A stretch of DNA of 64,000 nucleotides from Tricholoma matsutake (GCA_026075535.2 AP026547.1:5394001-5458000), one strand, 5' to 3'; shown: positions 19,521 through 31,625, counted from the stretch's first letter. Numbers and translations: made by a program. The notes: generated from the letters alone by a model not told the origin.

Positions 19521-22500
19521 AGATGCATCGCCCCGATGCATTTGAAATCGTATACGACCAAAGTCTGTGACTTGAATGCGACGCGGTGCAGCAGTGTGCC
19601 GTCGGTGGAATTCCTTGATTAACCGAGGGGCATTTACATCAGACTCTTCGACCCATGAGTTCTCCTCATACCCATAACCCTTCCAATGTACCAAATACTG
19701 GAGTTTTCCTCGACGCAAACGGCTGTCCAAGATTGACTCGACTTCATATTGGGGTTCTCCCTCGATCACTGTAGGTGGTGGTGGTGGGTGTGAATGGCAT
19801 CCCGGGAACGGATCTGGGGGAGCTGGAAGCAATTTGACAACATGGAAGATGGGATGGAGTCTGGACATGGAGGCTGGGAGGCGTAGACAATAGGCATGTG
19901 TTCCAATGCACTTGACAATGGGGAAAGGTCCCAAGAAGCGATGAGCAAGTTTCTTGGATGGACGTGTAGTGGAGATGTCACTGGAGTCAAGATAAACTCG
20001 ATCACCAACCTTGTACTGAGGGGTTGGGGAGTGGCGTTGGTTGTAAAATCACACCATGTCATCCTTCACCTTTGCTAAGGCTGCCCTTGCCTCCTCCAAG
20101 CTATCCCTCATGCGTTCTGTGAACTCATTCACCGTCTTGATGTGTGAGGGAGTTTGGCAAGGTTCAAATCCCATGCGTGGATGTCGTCCAGTGTCTAAGA
20201 GGAAAGGGGTCTGTTGAGTGGAAGCATGGACATGGTTGTTGTATCCGAACTCAGCCAAAGGAAGGAGATCATCCCAATCGTCCTGGTGTTCATTGACAAA
20301 GAGGCGGATGTACTGCTCCAGTTCCTGGTTGACTCGCTCCGTCTGGCCGTCAGTTTGTGGGTGATAAGTGGTTGAAGCGAGGAGTTTGATCCCCAGGAGT
20401 CGGTACAGCTCACAAGTGAACTCTGCCATGAACTGAGGGCCACAATCGGAGAGGAAGGCACCAGGAAGTCCATGTAATTTCCACACGTGGTGGAGGTAGA
20501 GTCGAGCGGCACCTAGGGCACTGACAGTGGTGTGAGTGGGAATGAAGTGAGCGCATTTTCCCACTGAGTCAACTGTGCACATCACTGCATCAAACCCATT
20601 TGACTCTGGCAATTCCACCACAAAGTCGACACTGACGACATCCCAATGACTCTCTGGAACAGGAAGAGGGTGTAGCTCACAAATAGGCTTGCGATGAGGA
20701 ACCTTGGTGCATAAGCAAAGGTCACAAGTGTGACAATACTGACCAATGAGCCGTGACATTTGTGGCCACCAATAGTTCCGTGAGGTGAGCTCCAAGGTCT
20801 TCCAGCGTCTGGGGTGGCCAGCAATCTGTGAGTCATGGTGTTGGGATATGATGCGCCGGCGAAGGTCTGGGTCATTGGGAACATAGATGCGATCCCTGAA
20901 ATACAACAAGTCCTCCTTTTCAGCCCACTCTGCCGCACGTAAGGAAAGGGTCAATCCCTTCCTCAGTTCTTTAACAGCTCGGGCGACAACATCCTCATGT
21001 AAACCGCTACGGTTTGTGTGACAAATGTCACGTAGGATGTCCCGCTCCTCGCCCTGGGGTGCGATGCCTTCCAGTGCCCAAATGGTGAACAGGTCTGGCT
21101 GCAACAGCACAATGTTTTGGTTGTCACCGCTGCCATCCCCATGGTCTGCACGTCGGGATAGGGCATTGGTCTTCCCCATGCTGCGACCCAGACAGTGGTG
21201 TAAGGAGAAGTCGAATCTAGATAGATACAGGGACCAACGAGCTTGATGACGGTTCAATTTCTTGGCCGTCATGAAGTACTCGAGGTTCTTGTGATCCGTC
21301 CAAATTTCCACCTTGTGTTGGGCACCCTCGAGGAAGTGTCGCCACTCCTCAAGTGCACGCATTATTGCCAACATCTCCTTGTCATGGATCTCGTAGTTTC
21401 TCTCTACAGCACTAAGGCTTTTGGACTAGAATGCAACAGGATGCCACTTCTGGTCCTCCGGAGACTGCTGAGACAACACGGCACCCGTCGCAAAGTCAGA
21501 ACTGTCAGCTTCTACACGAAAAGGACACGAATTGTCAGCAAAGGTAAGGATCGGAGCAGAAGTGACCATCTCCTTAAGCTTTTCGAATGCCTCCTGTTGT
21601 GCATTATCCCACCTCCATGCCTCCTTTCCTGTCAAGTCGAACAGTGGTTGTGCATGATGTGAGAAATCCTTGATAAAACGCTGATAGAAATTGATGAAGC
21701 CCAGGAAAGACTGCACCTCCTTCTTGTTCGTGGGTGTTGGCCAAGCTGTGACCCCATTTACCTTGATAGGATCCATCTCCACTTGACCCTCCGAGATAAT
21801 CAGGCCAAGGTACTCGATCTTGGTCCTTTCAAACTCGCATTTGTCCTGATGAAGGTAGAGTTTGTACCGTCAAAGTCGCTCTAGGACGAGGTGCATGATG
21901 CGACGGTGCTCTTCAACCATGCGAGTGAAGATGAGGATGTCATCGAGATAGATGCAGACAACGCCTTCGAGGATGAGGTCATGGAAGATGTCATTCATCA
22001 TGGTCTGAAAGGTGGCAGGGCTATTAGTAAGGCCAAAGAACATGACAAGTGGTTCAAAAAGACCATGGTTGGTACGAAAAGCTGCCTTCCACTCATCTCC
22101 CTCCTTTATCCTCACATTATTATAGCCCCAACGGACATCGAGCTTGGTGAAGTATCGGGCTCCATGGAGCTGGTCTACGAGTTCGGAGATGAGGGGTAGT
22201 GGGTAGCGATTTTTGACCGTGATGTTGTTGAGCCTTCTGTAGTCTTGAACTGGTCGAAGTGAACCATCCTTCTTTTTGACAAAGAAAAAGGGAGAGGCCA
22301 TGGGTGACTTCAATGGTCGAATATGTCCAGAGGCCAGGTGCTCATCGATGAACTGGTCAAGCTGCCGTTGTTCTTCCGGAGAGAGAGGATAGACCTTGCA
22401 TGATGAAGGGGTTGCGCTGGGGGTGAGTTTGATTGCATGATCCCATGGCTTGCGCGCAGGAAGAGAGTCAAATGACTCCTTGGAGAACATGTCTTCAAAC

Positions 22501-23429
22501 TCATGGAGATGAGGGAGTAAGGAATTAGTAGAGGATTTAGCAGCGTTGTTTTTGTGGAAGGCCTCAGCGAGGCATTGGGATATGTTCGATGTGGCACACA
22601 CCTCATGCGATGAGCGAATTGCAGTGTAGAAGATCTGATCACCCTCCTCCACTTCCTCTGGGTCCTCATCATCATCATCCAAGTCCGGCATTAGATCAGG
22701 AACCCCTTCCAATTCCACTTCAGGTATAGGCAGGGGTCCAGCACGACACTTCTGAGTACGTTGTATTGCCACCTTCTGTCCACGATGTTCTTGCCTGGCT
22801 TCTGTGAAACATGTCCGACAGCGGGATGGACATCGGCTCATGGTAACCTCCCCGGTGCGCCAGTCGACCTCTGGGTTATGGTCTCAAAGCCATGGATATC
22901 CCAAAATCACCTTTTGCTTTCCTAATTGAGTGACAGCAAAAAGGGCATGCTCACTATGATCTTTGTAATGGAGAACCAGGTCTGCAACCTCTCGGATGGC
23001 ACCCGCTTCATTTGGGGATCCATCCACGTTATATACAGGTATCGGATGTGAGAGTGAGCGAGTATTTAGGCAATGTTGTTGTACCAGATGGGAATCGATG
23101 AAGAGACCAGTCACACCAGAGTCCAGGAGTGCAGAGACACCGAGTATCTGTCCAGTGTCGGTCGTCTGCAGTTCGATGGCTAGGTTTAAGGAATGCACAG
23201 AGGGAGTGGATGCCACAATATACTTGCGTGGTAGTTTACATTCCCATGATTTAATTTTGGGATGTGGAGTAAAAGGAGAGACGGGGAGAGCAGGTACGTC
23301 TTTAGCCAACTTCGAAGGGTCAGAGAGGGGAGCAGTCACAGAAATGGATTCATTCTCCAGGGATTCAACTGACAAGACTTCAAAGCGGTTATGGACAGGC
23401 AGTGAGGGCGTACAATTCACTCGCTGCAA
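19518..23429 (-). pseudogene. element 2 pol: protease, RT, RNase H, integrase, chromodomain
   Basis: One continuous minus-strand frame apart from nonsense codons. Protease is near 23130 (SALLDSGVTGLFIDS). RT is at 22300-21900 (LRPVQDYRRLN, FGLTNSPATFQ, active site IYLDDILIF intact). RNase H follows (VEADSSDFATGAVL; DKEMLAIMRALEEW). The integrase zinc finger (HHDSQIAGHP...CHTCDLC) and catalytic core keep D (VDFVVEL), D (LSDCGPQF, where the usual DRG is DCG, a CGT to TGT change) and E (QTDGQTERVNQ). The chromodomain is at about 19720-19560 (YEVESILDSRLRRG, YLVHWKGYG). Stops near 22882, 21868 and 21424 break the frame. The first two fit CGA to TGA. Confidence 0.9.
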
Positions 23430-24511
23430 ATAGGAAAATCCTGCTCCTCTACAACTTGATCCTTCGCTCCCTCAACATCTACAAGCGCCAACAAATCTTG
23501 CAGGAGTTCGTCTCGTCCCTCGGGGGTGAGCATGCGGATATCCTGATGATGGGGACACGCTCCAGCCCTGTGTCCAGGTTCCCCACAACAGTAGCAGAGA
23601 TCCAACTTACGTGCACAGCTGCGGGCTGCATCAACATCCATTGGTACTGGGACATTGACGGCTGGTGTGGGAGTTTGATGAACAGGAATGGGGTTAGGGC
23701 GGGGGAGGCTTCAATTGAAGGTGTAGGGTGTATGAGTGGTAGTTGGAGCATGGAATGCAGCATTAAATGCCGCATTTGTGAGTCGGTTCTCATCACAGAG
23801 TGAAGCAGCTTCATACCAAGCAAGGATATCATCGTCCGCTGGGCGCCCTTCCAACATCTGTGCAATCTGGTCCTGAATTTCTCGGTTGAGTCCCCGTCGG
23901 AACTTCACCACCACTGGTAACCCACTCCCATATCCTGCCATGTCCACCAAATCCTTGAACTCATCGATATAATCGTCCATGGATCGACGTCCCTGGTGGT
24001 AAGTGGATGACTCAAGTCATGTCACTGCTCGGTGGCATTCATTGAGGGGGCAGAAGTGGTGTACGAACTCAGCTCAAAAGTCACCCCAAGTGGAGAAAGG
24101 TAGAGAACCGAGTTCTTTAGTTTGACATAGGATATGGTCCACATAGAGATAGGCACGTTCAGATTTCATGTATGTGAAGGCCCAATAAATTTTTGCAGCC
24201 TCATTGACAAATTGATGCAACTGGAGACTAATGTATAACTCACAGGAATTAAGGAATGCATGTCCCTGCACACGTGCACCATTAAATTCGGCGGGGGGGG
24301 ACGGTTTGATCTGGGCACGTTCCTTAGTGGACGCATTTGGCAAAATGTCGTTGTTGGGTGCGCTTGGAGTCATAAAGGGGGAACTATTGGTCGTAGGGTT
24401 AGCCTGGAGGGTCCTAATGAAGTTTTCAATCGTAGATTTAAGCAAGTTGATTTGCGCGCGCATTCCGGAAACATCGCTTTCAAGCACGTTGAAGCGTTCT
24501 GATGTGTCCAT
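23417..24511 (-). pseudogene. element 2 gag
   Basis: Minus-strand gag from MDTSERFNVLESDVSG (24511), with a coiled N-terminus, a capsid-like middle (MDDYIDEFKDLVDMAG, GLNREIQDQIAQML, ADDDILAWYEAA) and a CCHC knuckle (CYCCGEPGHRAGAC near 23570). Three in-frame stops (near 24072, 24018 and 23709) interrupt it, each explainable by CGA to TGA. Gag and pol are in different frames that overlap at 23417-23429, suggesting frameshift expression of pol in the ancestor or an indel. Confidence 0.85.
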
Positions 24512-24665
24512 GTCGCTAGGGAGCGCGTTTGGCGAAAATGGCAGCGTAGTAAAAGCGAGATTATCTGGAACGGTGTGTAGGGACTCTGTGGAGCTTTGGG
24601 AAGCGTCGTCCAGTCCGTACCTGCCTGTCTTGGGCAGCGCGTTCGTGATTTTTGGGCCTTAGGGG

Positions 24666-24675
24666 AGAGTTTTCT
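24666..24675 (-). other. self-priming primer-binding site of element 2
   Basis: AGAGTTTTCT on the plus strand lies two bases from the LTR edge (GT spacer on the element strand). Its reverse complement, AGAAAACTCT, is inside the LTR at 24779-24788. The arrangement is the same as in element 1. Confidence 0.65.
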
Positions 24676-24677
24676 AC

Positions 24678-25102
24678 TATAAGGGCAACCTAAGCCTCTA
24701 GCAAAGGGAAATCCGAAGTTAAAATTATGCTACATAATACAGGGATTGGGGGTGCACCTAGCAAAGGGAAATCCGAAGAGAAAACTCTAAGGATCCCCTT
24801 GCTGATGCCCAGTATATGTGAAGACAACAAAAATCAAATATAACCTAAAATAGAAAAAGGCGGAGATAGGCGGATCAAGGCCGCCGAATGACATCATACC
24901 AAGGGGTATGTGTCGGAAGGGGTACTCCACCTCTAAATATAAAAGTGTCAACATGTACAAACATGATAGCAAGGGGAAATTAGTAATAAAATCCGGAAAA
25001 ATCATAGAAAATGAAGAATAGAAGGAAATGAGGTGGGGAAAAATATAGGACGAACATAAAAAATAGGAAAAACACACAGGGCACCCCCCTAGTCCCCTTA
25101 CA
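24678..25102 (-). repeat. 5' LTR of element 2
   Basis: This is 425 bp. A TATATTTAG box on the minus strand (near 24935-24945) precedes the putative transcription start, which the self-priming match places near 24788. This leaves about 110 nt of R-U5. Confidence 0.92.
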
Positions 25103-25832
25103 TTTGTGTTGTTCTGATGTGGACACCTCTTCTCACTCAGAAACCTGTTATAGAAATGTGTTAGCTGCCATCATGTCGATTGGTGGTGTGATCCTTGGGT
25201 CATTCTTCAGGGAGAGACAGGGGGGGGGGGGGTTATTCTTCAGAATTTTGAGTCAGATGCTTTGGGAAAGGTTTCACTGAGTTCAAATTCAAAAAAAAGT
25301 GTAACACAAGTACGCTTGTGCCTTGATCACTTAGAGGAATAATTTGGAACTTGGTATGGATTTAAGGGGAATTGAATAATATCTTGCAAAACCCACATTC
25401 AAACATGTGATCATGTATATTAGTAATAATCTGGAATGGGAACGGTAACATGTGCAGGGGAGATGGTAAGGTAGTAAGATAATGTAGGGAATTATCTTAC
25501 AGCTGCCACTGGTGCCAATCAAGGATTTTCATCCACTGAGCCAATGTAGCATACTGCATATTCTTTCTTCACAAAAGCAGGAGTGGTGGCTGGCTTATCA
25601 GATTTCTTCTTTGGTGCTTTAAGCTCTTTCTCATATGTGGAACCTTTTCAAGAAATGTTAGTGATGTACTTGTCCTGGGCATATAAAAACTTGTACATTT
25701 CCATTTGTTTCCTGTGACCTTTGCTAAGTCACCTGCCCACTCCCTCAGCTTCTTTGTGATTGCCTTTCCATCCTTCATCCAACCATTCAAGCCCTCACTC
25801 ATAGTCTGAGGCTGACTCATCAGCAAAATCAA
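25103..25832. other. no gene recognised
   Basis: The region contains a G10 tract near 25220 and a broken minus-strand open frame (25907-25569) whose alternative frame reads as Lys-rich peptide with several stops. It is probably a decayed transposon ORF, but I cannot name it. Confidence 0.35.
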
Positions 25833-27343
25833 GGATCGACTTATTTGGCTTATTTGGCTTAAACCCCAATTAAGGGAATTAAGGGGAATTAAGGAAAATA
25901 AGTTCATTTTTTCCCTTAAAACTGATAACCATTAAGCAGATATAATCAACCAAGCGGTATAAGCAACATGTAAGCAAATTAAGGCTGTAAGGAGCATGTA
26001 ATCCCTTAAGGCCTTAAGGAGAATTTTCTTCCAAGTCCCTCTCGGCATTTCCTGAAAATAGAAATTCAAACTCAGCATCACCGACATCACACATTGTTTG
26101 TGTTCAATCCACCACTTCTGCTCCACACCTCTACACCACCATATCCATGCCAGCCAGAGCCACTAGTGACTGCAAGCAAGATTCATATTCTATGTATGTT
26201 GTAACAATGAGATGGCGCCAAGACACCCACGCCTAGGACGATGACCCAGGATGGGACCAGGAGAACCCACTGCTGTGAGCCCCTGCTTGCAGGGTGGATG
26301 GAGGGACGAATGACAAAGATGAAGATGAACCACGAGGGGGAGAGGATGACAACGACGAATGATGAACCACTACCACAGCACCTCTAACCACCACAGCGAA
26401 CAACTGCTCACAGGGTACAAATGGGGAGCAACGAGATGGGACAACAATGCCAGGGGACCGGGATGGAGAGGGGTATGAATGACGCGTGCGGCAAGGAGGA
26501 AGAGAACAGTGATGGGGCCAAAAAAAAACATCAAAAGGTGAGTTTTTTTTCTTTCCCCTTTTCTAATTTCATTTCCTTGTGGCTAACAACAAAAATTTTA
26601 GGTAGTGATTTTACTATTGACAACGACAATGGGCGCCCCCTGATCGACCCCCCACTACTGCTACGAGCCCCTGTTCGTGGGGTGGTTAGGTGGTAGCACG
26701 ACCATATGCCCACGAGGAAGGCCACAAGGACAATGGGGTGACATGACAGCAGCACCCGCCATAGCAGGTACCACGACATGAGGAACACCGCCACCCCTCA
26801 CCCCCCATCATCTCCCTCACAGCGAGACGGGGTTTTTCGCTTTGTAGCATTGAGACGGCATGATGCCCAACCAGGACACCATAACGACGAACAGCATGCC
26901 ACCAGCCACCAGCCTCACGAGCAACTACTCAGGTGGATTGCAGGTGGAATGATGACGATGACAAGGCCATCATGATGATGGGGGAGGAGCAATGATTGGG
27001 GGCGAAGGGGAACATTTAGGACAGTGAAAAGGGGTGTCAAGTGGGGGTTGGGTAAACACATGGGAACGACGGGAGCAGGGATGAAACCATAGTCAGCGAT
27101 GTGCTTATATATATATATTATTCTTATTTTTTTGCTTAAACTGCTGCTTAAGTTTCCTTATTGACATGGCTAGGCAGCCCCCTAAGCAGTTTAAGAAGTG
27201 ATATAAGCGTGAATAAGGGGAATTTTGCTTAATTTAGGAAACGACCCTACTTATTCTAAGCAGAATTTCCTTAACAGCCATTTGCTTAATCTTCCTTAAT
27301 TTCCACTTTAAGTGCAATAAGGAGACATTAAGCATAATAAGTT
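25833..27343. mobile_element. candidate non-autonomous DNA element with TTAAGG-rich ends
   Basis: The left end starts ACTTATTTGGCTTA and the right end reads TAAGCATAATAAGT, an inverted 14-mer with two mismatches. For about 200 bp inside each end the sequence is packed with AATTAAGG/CTTAA motifs in both orientations. The GC-richer core (26.2-27.0 kb) carries hairpin repeats and an intron-like GTGAG...TTTTAG segment at 26535-26602, but no intact ORF. I could not see a target duplication, so the boundaries are tentative. Confidence 0.4.
26267..26692. repeat. dispersed hairpin repeat units
   Basis: Units around 26283-26297 (CTGCTTGCAGGGTGG, with CCCTGC-TT-GCAGGG forming a perfect stem), 26404-26433 and 26655-26685 share the pattern TGYGAGCNNCTGCTNGCAGGGTGG with variation. 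The first matches 2811-2825 exactly. Confidence 0.5.
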
Positions 27344-29215
27344 AGTGTTGGATTTTCCTGATGCTCCAGGTTGTTGAGAACACATCAAGGGGTGTGCAAG
27401 TTATTTTTCAAGTATATGACCTTAGTTTATTCATCTAAGGGGACCTCATACCCCCCCCCCCTCCCCCCACATCTAAATAAGGAAATGTTGACATAATTTA
27501 ATGATGTATGAATAGGCCATCATCCTGACAATCTAATCTCCTCATCAGCGACACTTGCACACTGTAAAACCTGCATTTCTTTGACATTCATCATCACAGA
27601 ACCAACCACCCACTGGCTTTGCAACAAGCCCTTGACATGTCAAGTGATACTGTATAATTCAGAAGGTCAGACCTTCTGGCAGTGGTAAAATTAGATAGAC
27701 CTACCACCAAATATCATCCAGGAGAGCCCCATCTGAGAAGGTCCACATCATTGATAAGGGTCTCGCAGCCAGGATCATTGCACACCAGGTCATCATCTAC
27801 AGGAACAGTCTGATGCGTGCATTTTCGGGTTGATACTTGAACTGCGAGTTCTGGACTAGGCTGACTCAGCACCTGAGCAGACCCAGACTCAACATGTTCT
27901 ACATGTAATTAGAATGATGAGGAGCAACAATAAAACTAAGACATACCACTCTCAGGGGCAGCAGGACCATCGAAAGGGTCTTTGTCATCAGCATATGTGT
28001 CTGGAGCAACAGACTTGCCAACCCCCTGGAGTCCATAGTCCAAGTCTTGTTGCACTACCTTCGGTGGCTGAGTCCTCTGTATGTTCCAACTGGCCACTGC
28101 CAACTCCATTGTCTTGAGTATTGACATCTTCATCTTCTTGAGGGTTCATACCTTCATCATCTTGTCCATCATATTCATCTGAATCTTCTGAATCTTTGAA
28201 ATGTTTTGGTTGTTTATCCTCCAATCAGCCTGACAATGATGCCATATGCCCTCAAAAGGTCTTACCTGGGGGCCATTTGTGTTCTGAACACTCCAATAAA
28301 CACACACTTGCATCCTAGGCCCATCCAAAGGCACAAATCACAAAAAAAAAGTTATTTGTATAAGAGGCCTCTCAGTCCCCCCCCCCCCTCCCAACCCTGT
28401 GTGCTCCAGCAAATTCTGGCATACCCCTTGGAACACATTGTAGCTAGCTTTGCACTCAGTTCCTTTTTGCAAGTTTGAACTGAGTGCAAACTTAGCAAGA
28501 CCCTTCTTAAGAGCCTGTATATGTTCAAGGTAAAAAAACTTCTAAGTAGAAGTTTATTTTTCGAGCCATTCAGTGATTCAGTAGCACATCAACCCCTATT
28601 TTTTAGGCTATTCCATGACTCGCCGTGATGATCACACGGTGTCCACGTCATGGAATGCAGAGTCTGATGATTAGAAAACTGATGAGCAAATGAGCGATTC
28701 ATTATTTGACAGTAGAATTAAAATATGGTAGACAAAACTATGGGTTTTGCCTACAGATGGGTATGTATCATAGGGTTATTGCAGACCTATGGGTTATGGT
28801 ATGCAATTCCCTGCGAACCAGGTTTATGAGTTATGAGAGGTACATGTTAAGTATGAGGGGTTCGACTTCGTATGAATTTCAGAGCATGCATGTTTTGTAC
28901 ATAGTGCAAACACCATCACAGCCATTGTTGGGTAAATTATGTCAAGACTTCGACAACTTAGATGGATAATAGTATGTGCAACCATTCTACATACACAAAA
29001 CAAGTAGATTATGTCCTAACATCGAGTCCAGTAGTGGACATGTTGAAAAGTCAGGCGACTTTTGTGCAACAAATAAAACCTCGATTATGAAAGAAGTAAA
29101 ACGGGTTGAAAACGGGCTGCAGAAAGAAAGAATGAGCAGCCCTAGTATAGCTCGTAGGGAAAAAGTCAACAGTGAAAAGGAATATACAAGCGCAGAATGG
29201 GTGAGATAATATTGT
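27344..29215. other. gene-free stretch
   Basis: No gene is supportable. There are C/G homopolymer runs (near 27453 and 28378), an acidic broken minus-strand frame (28334-27936, rich in DEYDGQDDEG-like sequence), and AT-rich DNA leading to the 3' end of the GPI-protein gene. This is probably old transposon sequence grading into the gene island. Confidence 0.4.
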
Positions 29216-30202
29216 TCAGGCCATGAGAGCAATGACGGCAGCACCAATGAGACCAGCAGCACCAAGTTGGGCTGCCTGTGTCGACGCAGCGTTGCTAGTG
29301 GTTGCAGGTCTCGAGGTTGATGATCCAGAAGAGGAGCCGCTGCCAGTCGAACTTCGGGATGCGGTGCTAAAAAGGGCGTCAGACAAGAACATTAACTTTG
29401 GAATCAACATACGTGGCAGGGAAAGTGGAGGTCGTCAGTAGTAGTGTAGAGATGCCTGTGGAACTTAATCCGCTTGGGGTAGTTGCACCGGCGGTGGTAG
29501 GGGTGGATGAGCCTGAGCCTGAGCCTGAAGAACTGCAAGTGGTAACGGCTAATAGAAATATTGGGACTTTGTCATGAAACAAAAGAAGCCGAGGCACTCA
29601 CTACCACCGATGAGGAAAGGCGCCGAAGAGACAGTATTGCCAGTGCTGTCACGGAGTGAGAGAACAACATTTGTTCCTTCGAGACCCAACTTAAGGATAC
29701 ATCGATTCCTCATAGGAGAAATACTCACCAGATGGAATATTAACGAGGTACGTCAGGGAGTTGGCGGACGTGGGGGGGAAAGTGACGATGGGCTGAGTAT
29801 CAGGTTGGTTGGCAGGAATAATGCTGTAAAGATAGCGATGTGAATTTTATGTACACGGATGCAATAACAGGCACGAACAACTATGAGAGACAACAAGGCC
29901 AAAACCACCAGTCAAAAAAATGAGAAGGTAATTCAGCCCAGAGTGCATACCAAATAGTAGGGTGCTATTAGGAGAAATGTTAGAAAATGGGTGGACTGCT
30001 GATAGGAAAATAAGAAGCGTACGTGCGCCTCCTGACCAGGTCAGGAGAATGGGTACACAATTTTGGACGTTGGAACTAAATAAAGTGAAATTGAATTAAG
30101 TCATGCAAAAGAGGAGTATACTAACGGAGTGTTGACGGTGAGGGATTGAGCAAAGACGGCAGTGAGAGCGGCCAAAGCAGCGAGAGAGGCAAAGAACTTC
30201 AT
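29216..30202 (-). CDS. Ser/Thr-rich GPI-anchored cell-surface protein (Kre9/Knh1-like N-terminal domain)
   Basis: The minus-strand start MKFFASLAALAALTAVFAQ (30202) is a secretion signal. Splicing small introns gives SLTVNTP, then SNVQNCVPILLTWSGGA, a 14-nt exon giving PPYYL, then IIPANQPDTQPIV, NIPSG joined to TNVVLSLRDSTGN, and a Ser/Gly/Thr-rich tail. The C-terminus is GLIGAAVIALMA, a hydrophobic end typical of a GPI signal. The fold order (VxxC..P..LTW.GG.PPY...IP) fits the fungal Ser-Thr-rich GPI family, likely a cell wall or plasma membrane protein. One junction (exon 3 to 4) does not close in frame by eye, so that boundary is uncertain or there is another microexon. Stop TGA is at 29216-29218. 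Confidence 0.8.
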
Positions 30203-30303
30203 TGCTGGGTACCGCTGGGTGGTGAACGTGGTGGGAAGTGAAAAAAGAGGTTGCCATCATAAAAGGATATTTATAGGTGTGTTGATTGTTTATGGCCAAA
30301 CAA

Positions 30304-31260
30304 CTATCGGAGTACGCGCAATGTAGCAACTAGACCGTAGTGGTCGCTAACCCAAATATCTTCTCCTCCTTCAATGTATTCAGCCCTAAGCCCAATCCCA
30401 ATCCGACTGGGTTCATCAACCCTATATCCTCTTCGTGGCAGATACAACACCTTGTCCAATCGTGCTGCGGGAAACTCACCACCCCCCTGGTAGCCCCATG
30501 TGAAACCAGACTCATCACTGTCTCCTTTCTTCCACGCATCTCTTAGTCCAACGTCTTCCGCTATCGAAGCGTCCGAAGGGCAAATCGCATTCATGTCTCC
30601 CACTATCACTCCCCCTTGTACCTCATCTTTCTTCTTCAGATACGTCGCAAGTATGGACATCTGTATCAGCCTGTACTGCTCGCCCTGCGGCAGGGACTCC
30701 AGATGCGTGTTGATAAGACGCATCGTGACCTCCCGCGATTCAGCTGCTGTTGCGGGTGTGTTGAGTTTTATATCCACCACGACACCCGCTCGCGACATCG
30801 ATGAGTGTCCAAAATGCAAAATGCAAGTCTTCACCACAATGAGCGATCGCGAAACCAGGGTAACATTCCCATAGTGACATTCGTTTGGCCACCGTATGTG
30901 GCTGATCGGTGTGACGACAAAGTGGTTTCTGACCCACTCATAATCTAATAGATGAGGTAAAGCGTCCCGATGGACCTCCTGCAGCATGATGACGCAGGGT
31001 TCAGGAGCTTCCCCTCGTGGGCATTTGAATACTTGTGTTTCGAGATATCGTAGGGCGATGAAAAGTCGGGCTTTGACCTGTGGGCTGTGGAAATCGACAT
31101 TCCAGGTTACGAGTTTGATGCTGGAAGGGTGGTACGTCTGGTCGTTGATTTTGCTGCTCGAGACGTGCTTCCATGAGCCACCCTTCACACGTCGATAGCA
31201 ATATGGCCTTAGCGGAAAGTGTCGGCTAGGTATAACCGGTGCCTCGTACGTCGACGACAT
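30304..31260 (-). CDS. endonuclease/exonuclease/phosphatase-family protein, TDP2-like
   Basis: A single uninterrupted frame of 318 residues (MSSTYEAPVIPSRHFP...). The family's metal-dependent phosphodiesterase motifs appear in order: TWNVDF (Asn), MLQEVH (Glu), NTHLESL, VGDMNAI (Asp/Asn), RLDKVLYL and WVSDHYGLVA (Asp-His). TDP2-type enzymes remove 5'-tyrosyl adducts left by topoisomerase II. Motif spacing and length fit that subgroup better than larger exonuclease III or sphingomyelinase types, but substrate cannot be read from the sequence. It is intronless, unlike nearly all its neighbours. It ends about 100 bp from the start of the GPI-protein gene, in tandem. Confidence 0.85.
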   Translation of the reverse strand: MSSTYEAPVIPSRHFPLRPYCYRRVKGGSWKHVSSSKINDQTYHPSSIKLVTWNVDFHSPQVKARLFIALRYLETQVFKCPRGEAPEPCVIMLQEVHRDALPHLLDYEWVRNHFVVTPISHIRWPNECHYGNVTLVSRSLIVVKTCILHFGHSSMSRAGVVVDIKLNTPATAAESREVTMRLINTHLESLPQGEQYRLIQMSILATYLKKKDEVQGGVIVGDMNAICPSDASIAEDVGLRDAWKKGDSDESGFTWGYQGGGEFPAARLDKVLYLPRRGYRVDEPSRIGIGLRAEYIEGGEDIWVSDHYGLVATLRVLR

Positions 31261-31625
31261 CTTCAGCCCGGGATAGTGATCAGAGAATCAATGCTATGAT
31301 TAAATGAGTTGAGGGATGGGGTTCTACGAGATTTATAGGCGCCAGGCGGAACAAGACATCGATTTATGGCGAATTGGCCGCTTACTTGCGTTCACACTGC
31401 TAGTGTGAATGTGGACCAGGGTGAAGATCATCCACGCCTTTCAAGATCCACCTCATGCGATGGTCACGTTAAGCAACACGAGGCGCAAACGGACGCCATT
31501 TGAAATTCCTGTGAATCATGATCAAAACTCGAGGCAAACTTTCTCACTTCCGGTTTACAAAGCGTCTATGATTGTTCCGAGGTAGAAATATAATTGACAC
31601 GGACTGCGAAGGTACGGAGTGAACA
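31261..31625. other. intergenic spacer
   Basis: This is the promoter region of the TDP2-like gene and the 3' flank of the PDI gene. I see no other feature. Confidence 0.5.

Larger units (their letters stand above)
19082..25102 (-). mobile_element. Ty3/gypsy chromovirus, element 2, full length
   Basis: This is 6,021 bp with two 425-bp LTRs (19082-19506, 24678-25102) that differ by about five transitions by eye, four of them at CpG sites. The flanking target duplication is TTCGT (19077-19081) versus TTTGT (25103-25107), one CpG transition apart. On the minus strand gag, pol and chromodomain fill the interior with no additional gene. The LTR pair is younger than that of element 1, but the coding region carries several CGA-to-TGA-type stops. 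Confidence 0.93.

Noticed and set aside
22310..22678. Overlapping minus-strand ORF in a second frame within element 2 pol
   Set aside because: The main frame in this interval has clear RT motifs; this one is a frame shadow.
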